The translations under genes were made by a program, and so were the position numbers. A model generated the notes under the pieces. That model had not been told where the DNA came from and searched no databases. It saw only the letters and a program-made list of their open reading frames with translations. A stretch of 10,391 nt of DNA, taken from JAZLIL01 sp045617405 (GTDB lineage: Bacteria; Bacillota; Clostridia; Lachnospirales; Lachnospiraceae). Positions 5,717 to 10,391 of the stretch are shown here, in pieces. Position 1 is the first letter of the stretch. The number at the start of each line of letters is the position of its first letter. The stretch is from assembly GCA_045617405.1 (NCBI GenBank), contig JAZLIL010000205.1:1-10391 (forward strand), in the 5' to 3' direction.

Positions 5717-6394
5717 TTACTGTTCGCTTTTTGCGAGCATCTTTTCTTTGTAGTGATGCGTGTCTTCAAGCATCATATCCTTAACCTTCATCAGACGGAT
5801 CTGAGTGCTTCGTTCATTCTCGTCAAGCTTCATCTTGATATACTTGATCTTTTCCTCCGTATCGGGAATCATTACGTGCTCGAGGGCGTTTACACGACGA
5901 CGGGTCTTTTCGATCTCCGCTGCCATCAGCTGACAGGATTTTTCAACCTCTGCCAGGCGAAGCATGTCGGGAAGCAGATCTGCAAGCGACTTTACGGCAT
6001 CATCGAGATCACTCGATGTATATGCAAAGCCGTAGCAGTAGATATCATTAGGGTCTGCTGTACGGGTGCTGTACTTAAATACAGGAATATCAACACTCAT
6101 AACATTGCGGGACGATGTCTCGAGATATACCTCCTGACGGGGTGCCATTAGTGATACATTGAGCACCTCGTTTTCCATGCCTGCGCGGGCAAGCACGAAA
6201 TTCTGATTTGAAGCGGCAATGCCGGCTTCAACCTTCTCACGAAGAGCCTTATTCTCTCTGACAAGATCAAGGAATTGACGCATCAGCTCATCTCGCTTGT
6301 CTTTCAGAAGCTTGTGACCGCGACGTGCGGTGCCAAGCTTCTTTTTGAGCCTGGTGAGCTCCATACGGGTAGGATTTACCTGTTGTCCGGCCAT
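5717..6394 (-). CDS. atpD: V/A-type ATPase subunit D (central rotor stalk)
   Basis: This 225-residue protein matches subunit D (NtpD), the long coiled-coil shaft that turns inside the A3B3 head and couples ATP turnover to ion movement. The N-terminus has the family start NPTRMELTRLKKKLGTARRGHKLLKDKRDEL (residues 7-37, long helix). A short globular middle follows. The second long helix carries EIEKTRRRVNALEHV with the PDTEEKIKYI continuation (residues 160-186). Length is normal for bacterial members. The ATG at 6394 is preceded nine bases upstream by AGGAG (6404-6408). The gene starts 33 bases after the end of the subunit B gene and is the last gene of the operon. Three hairpins follow its stop codon. 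It acts at the cytoplasmic face of the membrane and is unrelated to the F-type beta subunit, also called AtpD. Confidence 0.95.
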   Translation of the reverse strand: MAGQQVNPTRMELTRLKKKLGTARRGHKLLKDKRDELMRQFLDLVRENKALREKVEAGIAASNQNFVLARAGMENEVLNVSLMAPRQEVYLETSSRNVMSVDIPVFKYSTRTADPNDIYCYGFAYTSSDLDDAVKSLADLLPDMLRLAEVEKSCQLMAAEIEKTRRRVNALEHVMIPDTEEKIKYIKMKLDENERSTQIRLMKVKDMMLEDTHHYKEKMLAKSEQ

Positions 6395-6427
6395 ATGTGA
6401 CGTCTCCTTTCATTATCATCTTCAACG

Positions 6428-7801
6428 TTATTTTGCGTCGTAATACTTGTCAAGGAATTCATCCTTAATTCTCTTCAATTCTGCACGAGGAAGGATACGT
6501 AAGAGCTCCCAGCCGATCTCAAGAGTTTCCTCGATTGAACGGTTCGAGTTGTAGCCCTGTGAAACGTACTTCGCTTCAAACTCATCGGCAAACTTTGCAT
6601 ACAGTTTATCAATGTCTGTCAGCGCTGCCTCACCGAGAACAACCATGAGTTCCTTTGCTTCCTTACCACGTGAGTAAGCTGCGAACAGCTGGTTCATGGT
6701 GTTTGCGTGATCGGCACGTGTCTTTCCTTCGCCGATACCCTTATCCTTCAGACGTGAAAGAGAAGGAAGAACGTCAATAGGTGGTTCGATGTTCTGACGA
6801 TAGAGCTCACGGCTTAAGATAATCTGACCCTCGGTGATGTAACCTGTAAGGTCGGGGATCGGGTGAGTCTTATCATCTTCGGGCATTGTAAGAATCGGAA
6901 TCATTGTGATGGATCCGGTCTTGCCCTTCTGACGTCCTGCTCTCTCATAGAGAGTTGCAAGGTCGGTGTACATATATCCGGGATATCCACGACGTCCGGG
7001 AACTTCCTTACGTGCTGCGGAAATCTCACGAAGTGAATCTGCGTAGTTTGTGATATCTGTTAAGATAACAAGTACATGCATGTTCTTCTCGAATGCAAGG
7101 TACTCAGCTGCCGTAAGAGCCATACGAGGTGTTGATGTACGCTCAACAGCGGGGTCATTTGCAAGGTTGATGAACATGACAGAACGATCGATAGCGCCTG
7201 TCTCGCGGAAGCTCTCTGTGAAGAAGTTTGCTTCTTCGAAGGTGATACCCATTGCAGCGAATACAACTGCGAAAGGATCTGTTGTTCCGCGCACCTTTGC
7301 CTGACGTGCAATCTGTGCGGCAAGCTGTGCATGGGGAAGACCTGATGCCGAGAAGATAGGCAGCTTCTGTCCACGAACCAGTGTGTTCAGGCCATCGATT
7401 GCGGAAACGCCGGTCTCGATGAACTCCTGAGGATAACTTCTTGCTGCGGGATTCATAGGAAGACCGTTGATATCCATTCTCTTCTCAGGGAGAATTTCGG
7501 GACCGCCGTCGATAGGACGTCCGAGTCCGTCGAATACACGACCAAGCATGTCTTCCGAAACACCAAGCTCCATTGTGCGGCCAAGGAAACGAACCTTACT
7601 GTCGGCAAGGTTGATACCTGTACCTGCTTCGAACAGCTGAACAAGTGCATTGCTTCCATCGATCTCGAGGACCTTGCAGCGACGGGTTTCTCCGTTTGCA
7701 AGCTCAATCTCACCAAGCTCATTGTAACTTACATTCTCTACGCCCTGAACGAGCATCAGAGGACCATATACTTCCTGAATTGTTCTATACTCTTTAGGCA
7801 T
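6428..7801 (-). CDS. atpB: V/A-type ATPase subunit B (non-catalytic head subunit)
   Basis: This 457-residue protein is subunit B (NtpB), which alternates with A in the hexameric head. It has the N-terminal beta barrel (about 1-75) and then the nucleotide-binding-like core. The Walker A position is degenerate, reading FSASGLPHAQLAAQIARQ (150-167) without GKT, as expected for the non-catalytic subunit. The core also has LTDITNYADSLREIS and PGRRGYPGYMYTDLATLYERAGR. R350 in LPSLSRLKD corresponds to the family's arginine finger that reaches into the catalytic site of A. Length is normal. The ATG overlaps the stop of the A gene by one base (TGATG), and GGGAGGTG (7809-7816) lies seven bases upstream inside the A gene. 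This tight coupling fits the equal amounts of A and B in the complex. Confidence 0.97.
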   Translation of the reverse strand: MPKEYRTIQEVYGPLMLVQGVENVSYNELGEIELANGETRRCKVLEIDGSNALVQLFEAGTGINLADSKVRFLGRTMELGVSEDMLGRVFDGLGRPIDGGPEILPEKRMDINGLPMNPAARSYPQEFIETGVSAIDGLNTLVRGQKLPIFSASGLPHAQLAAQIARQAKVRGTTDPFAVVFAAMGITFEEANFFTESFRETGAIDRSVMFINLANDPAVERTSTPRMALTAAEYLAFEKNMHVLVILTDITNYADSLREISAARKEVPGRRGYPGYMYTDLATLYERAGRQKGKTGSITMIPILTMPEDDKTHPIPDLTGYITEGQIILSRELYRQNIEPPIDVLPSLSRLKDKGIGEGKTRADHANTMNQLFAAYSRGKEAKELMVVLGEAALTDIDKLYAKFADEFEAKYVSQGYNSNRSIEETLEIGWELLRILPRAELKRIKDEFLDKYYDAK

Positions 7802-9567
7802 CAGTCCTCACCTCCCTTAATCTCATCGAGCTCTTTATTAAGAGCTGTGATGATGTCATCATATTCCTTCTGAAGATTCTCATTTGCGATGTACTTGTAA
7901 CGGCCAATACGCTCTCTTATGGGAAGAGACTCTATCTTATTGATTGTTGCTCCCTCTTCGAGGGCCTTCTTTGAAAGGTCGTAGAAATTAAGCACAAGGT
8001 TCATCATAAGGAACTGCTTCTCAAGAGAAGTGTAGGTGTCAACCTCATGGAATGCGTCCTGATGAAGGAAGTCCTCACGGATTGAACGGGCTGCTTCAAG
8101 CTTTAAGCGGTCGGGTGCGGAAAGAGCATCCATACCGACGAGCTGTACGATTTCCTGAAGATTTGCCTCGTCTGAAAGAAGACTCATCAGTCTTGCACGG
8201 CACTCCATCCAGGGACCCTTTGCTGCTTCATTGAACCACTTGCCCATGTTCTGAAGATACAGCGAATAACTGGTCAGCCAGTTGATGGCAGGGAAGTGAC
8301 GCTTATAAGCAAGCGAGGAGTCAAGGCTCCAGAATACCTTTACGATACGAAGTGTTGCCTGTGATACCGGCTCTGAAATATCACCGCCGGGAGGTGAAAC
8401 TGCACCGATAACAGAAAGTGCACCTTCACGACCCTCTGTTCCGTTTGTGATTACACGGCCGGCACGCTCATAGAACTGTGCAAGACGTGAACCGAGGTAT
8501 GCGGGGTAACCTTCCTCACCGGGCATTTCCTCAAGACGACCTGACATCTCACGAAGAGCCTCTGCCCAACGTGATGTCGAATCAGCCATCAGGGCTACGG
8601 AGTAACCCATGTCACGGAAGTACTCTGCGATTGTGATTCCTACGTAAATTGATGCCTCACGTGCTGCAACGGGCATATCTGATGTGTTTGCAATCAGAAC
8701 GGTTCTCTGCATCAGTGAGTATCCCGTCTTGGGATCCTTCAGCTCGGGGAACTCGTTCAGAACATCCGTCATCTCGTTTCCACGCTCGCCGCATCCGATG
8801 TAAACAACGATGTCGGCCTCAGCCCACTTTGCAAGCTGATGCTGCACGACTGTCTTGCCGCTTCCGAAGGGGCCGGGAACTGCGGCAACGCCACCCTTTG
8901 CTATAGGGAACAGTGTGTCGATTACACGCTGACCTGTGATAAGAGGCATATCGGGTGAAAGCTTTTCCTTATAAGGTCTGCCCTTACGAACAGGCCACTT
9001 CTGCATGAGTGTTACCTCAACATCCTTGCCGTTATCGTCTGTGAGAACAGCAACGGTATCTGTTACGGTGTAGTCACCCTCTGCTATGGACTTAATGGTA
9101 CCCGAAACACCGTTCGGAACCATAATTCTCTGTGTTACAATGGGCGTCTCGGCAACGGTTCCGATGATATCGCCTGCGATGACCTTATCGCCTGCTGCCT
9201 TAACGGGAACGAAGTGCCACTTTGACTTTCTGCTCAGCGAAGGGATTTCAACACCACGTGTAAGGTTGTTTCCTTCCTGCTCCATGATGTCGACAAGCGG
9301 ACGCTGAATACCATCATAAATACTTCCGATAAGTCCGGGGCCGAGCTCGACACTTAAGGGAGCTCCGGTGGACTCAACAGGCTCGCCGGGCTTAAGACCC
9401 GAAGTCTCCTCGTAAACCTGGATAGAAGCCTGGTCACCATGAATTTCGATTATCTCACCAATCAGACGCTGTGAACTTACACGGCACACATCGCTCATAT
9501 TGGCATCGCGCATACCCTCGGCGATGACAAGAGGGCCGGCGACTTTTTTAATAGTCCCTTTACTCAT
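7801..9567 (-). CDS. atpA: V/A-type ATPase catalytic subunit A
   Basis: This 588-residue protein is subunit A (NtpA), which carries the catalytic nucleotide site for ATP hydrolysis or synthesis. It has the N-terminal barrel, then the bulge ('non-homologous') region found in V/A-type A subunits (about 110-190) and the ATPase core. The Walker A loop is GPFGSGKT (232-239, K238). The catalytic glutamate lies in GCGERGNE (E261) and Walker B in VALMADST (D329). SRWAEALREMSGRLEEMPGEEGYPAYL follows, as in the family. All key residues are intact and length is normal. The start at 9567 is preceded by AAAGGTG (9576-9582), eight bases upstream. It begins 16 bases after the F gene and overlaps the B gene by one base. 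Direction of work in the cell (ATP-driven pumping or synthesis) cannot be read from the sequence. Confidence 0.97.
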   Translation of the reverse strand: MSKGTIKKVAGPLVIAEGMRDANMSDVCRVSSQRLIGEIIEIHGDQASIQVYEETSGLKPGEPVESTGAPLSVELGPGLIGSIYDGIQRPLVDIMEQEGNNLTRGVEIPSLSRKSKWHFVPVKAAGDKVIAGDIIGTVAETPIVTQRIMVPNGVSGTIKSIAEGDYTVTDTVAVLTDDNGKDVEVTLMQKWPVRKGRPYKEKLSPDMPLITGQRVIDTLFPIAKGGVAAVPGPFGSGKTVVQHQLAKWAEADIVVYIGCGERGNEMTDVLNEFPELKDPKTGYSLMQRTVLIANTSDMPVAAREASIYVGITIAEYFRDMGYSVALMADSTSRWAEALREMSGRLEEMPGEEGYPAYLGSRLAQFYERAGRVITNGTEGREGALSVIGAVSPPGGDISEPVSQATLRIVKVFWSLDSSLAYKRHFPAINWLTSYSLYLQNMGKWFNEAAKGPWMECRARLMSLLSDEANLQEIVQLVGMDALSAPDRLKLEAARSIREDFLHQDAFHEVDTYTSLEKQFLMMNLVLNFYDLSKKALEEGATINKIESLPIRERIGRYKYIANENLQKEYDDIITALNKELDEIKGGED

Positions 9568-9583
9568 TGGTTATTCACCTTTC

Positions 9584-9901
9584 TTAATTGTTGAAGATTA
9601 TGTCGGAGCCAACTGCCTGCTCCACCAGTTTTTTAACATTTGCAATACCCGCTCCTGTATTGCCTGATACTCCGGGAATCGGAATAATGGCGGGGAGCTG
9701 CTGTCCGGCATATCTTGCGATTTCGTGTGCAAGTCCTGCCTGAAGGGCCTCTGTTATATAAATGACTGCGTACTCACCTTCCGCTAACTGACGCATCAGA
9801 TGTGCGCCCTCTTCAAGATCGGTGACAGGGAAGATGTCGAGACCCAGAGCAGCCATACCGTAAATACTGTCACGATCGCCCATAACTGCTATCTTATACA
9901 T
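9584..9901 (-). CDS. atpF: V/A-type ATPase subunit F (rotor stalk)
   Basis: This 105-residue protein matches subunit F (called NtpG in Enterococcus), the small regulatory partner of D in the central stalk. It starts with KIAVMGDRDSIYGMAALGLDIFPV, the first strand and glycine-bearing turn of its Rossmann-like fold. It has YAVIYITEAL (44-53) in the middle and IPIPGVSGNTGAG (73-85), followed by the C-terminal helix that contacts D. Length is normal. The gene overlaps the 3' end of the C gene by eight bases; the AGGG ribosome binding site lies within C, about six bases before the ATG. Its position between C and A is the usual one in bacterial V/A operons. It is unrelated to subunit b of F-type ATPases, which shares the symbol. 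Confidence 0.93.
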   Translation of the reverse strand: MYKIAVMGDRDSIYGMAALGLDIFPVTDLEEGAHLMRQLAEGEYAVIYITEALQAGLAHEIARYAGQQLPAIIPIPGVSGNTGAGIANVKKLVEQAVGSDIIFNN

Positions 9902-10391
9902 ACATTTCCCTCAGTCTTTCTCGTATCAGTTCGTCCGAAAGCTTGTTGAGCTTACCGGAAAGAAGGATACGAATTGATTTGATTTCATTTTCGCGCGCCA
10001 ATATGTATGCTGCAAGAGGCATAAGTGTGAAACAATTATACTTCTGCGGCTTGATGTGCTCGATAAGAACATCATCACACCACTTCTCAAACGCTGACGG
10101 TGACTTCTTGATTGCTGCAATGGCATCGGTATATACAGTGCCTGACAGGTATTCATATATCGCTTCAAGACCTGTAAGAGCTGCATCGCGAAGCTCATTT
10201 ACATCAAGTGTGTCACACGGAACAAGTGCCTTCTGAAGGAATTCGTAGGACTTTCCCGTCTTACAGCCGCGGATTGCAATGTTGATGTCGGCTGCTACGA
10301 CCTTCAGTCTGACATAGTCCTCGAATACGTCATTTCCCGAGCCGATTCCTTCCTTGTAAATCATCTCAAGTGCCGCACGGTCGATGATGAC
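9894..10391 (-). CDS. atpC: V/A-type ATPase subunit C, C-terminal half (partial)
   Basis: Only the last 165 codons are inside the window; the reading frame is open to the right edge (VIIDRAALEMIYKEG at the edge), so the methionine at 10364 is internal and not the start. Subunit C (NtpC, equivalent to eukaryotic d) is a funnel-shaped, all-helical protein that joins the D-F stalk to the membrane rotor ring. The visible part is helical, with DYVRLKVVAADINIAIRG in the place of the family's DL-x-N-(I/L)-x-x-x-(L/I)-R element and a final KLSDELIRERLREMYV. Full-length members are about 330-350 residues, so roughly half is present. Assignment rests on this motif and on position directly before F and A; the sequence alone is less distinctive than that of A or B. 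Confidence 0.85.
   Translation of the reverse strand, partial: VIIDRAALEMIYKEGIGSGNDVFEDYVRLKVVAADINIAIRGCKTGKSYEFLQKALVPCDTLDVNELRDAALTGLEAIYEYLSGTVYTDAIAAIKKSPSAFEKWCDDVLIEHIKPQKYNCFTLMPLAAYILARENEIKSIRILLSGKLNKLSDELIRERLREMYV

Noticed and set aside
5702..6151. Plus-strand open frame of 149 codons opposite the subunit D gene
   Set aside because: It is antisense to a clear ATPase subunit gene, and its Cys/Leu/His-rich product has no recognisable feature.
10362..10364. ATG as the start of a 156-residue gene at the right edge
   Set aside because: The frame stays open upstream to the window edge and the product matches only the C-terminal half of subunit C, so this methionine is internal.

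Overview
The window looks like chromosomal DNA from a Gram-positive anaerobe of the Clostridia, most likely the Lachnospiraceae. I infer this from a V/A-type ATPase operon in bacterial (Ntp-like) arrangement, a MEP-pathway ispE, a ywlE-rpiB pair like that of Bacillus and Clostridia, strong GGAGG ribosome binding sites, and housekeeping-type promoters with 17-base spacers. No phage gene, transposase, tRNA, rRNA or CRISPR array is visible.

Left part (1-4816). The 3' end of ispE (isoprenoid precursor synthesis) runs into a translationally coupled gene for an 844-residue membrane-anchored extracytoplasmic protein. That protein seems to combine a beta-rich N-terminal domain, a beta-propeller-like middle and a C-terminal domain resembling a C39-like papain fold without its catalytic Cys and His. 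A YhfC-type intramembrane metalloprotease homologue converges on it from the other strand. Divergent from the protease gene is a two-gene unit: a YwlE-type low-molecular-weight phosphatase (probably a protein-arginine phosphatase) and ribose-5-phosphate isomerase B. A strong bidirectional terminator follows.

Middle (4817-5716). A gene for an unrecognised 175-residue single-pass membrane protein lies on the minus strand behind a near-consensus promoter. Between it and the ATPase operon are about 300 bases without a recognised gene. They hold that promoter, two tandem copies of a 36-base unit at a 39-base period, and three hairpins. The last hairpin met by minus-strand transcription has a T tract and probably terminates the ATPase operon.

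Right part (5717-10391, minus strand). This is the distal part of a V/A-type ATPase operon in the order C (partial), F, A, B, D. The genes overlap or are closely spaced. A and B form the catalytic hexamer, D and F the central rotor stalk, and C links the stalk to the membrane ring. The membrane subunits (I, K) and peripheral stalk subunit E are expected beyond the right edge, so ion specificity (H+ or Na+) cannot be read here.

The most unusual items are the 844-residue protein with the apparently dead C39-like domain, and the repeat/hairpin element at 5536-5696. The rest is ordinary core metabolism and bioenergetics.
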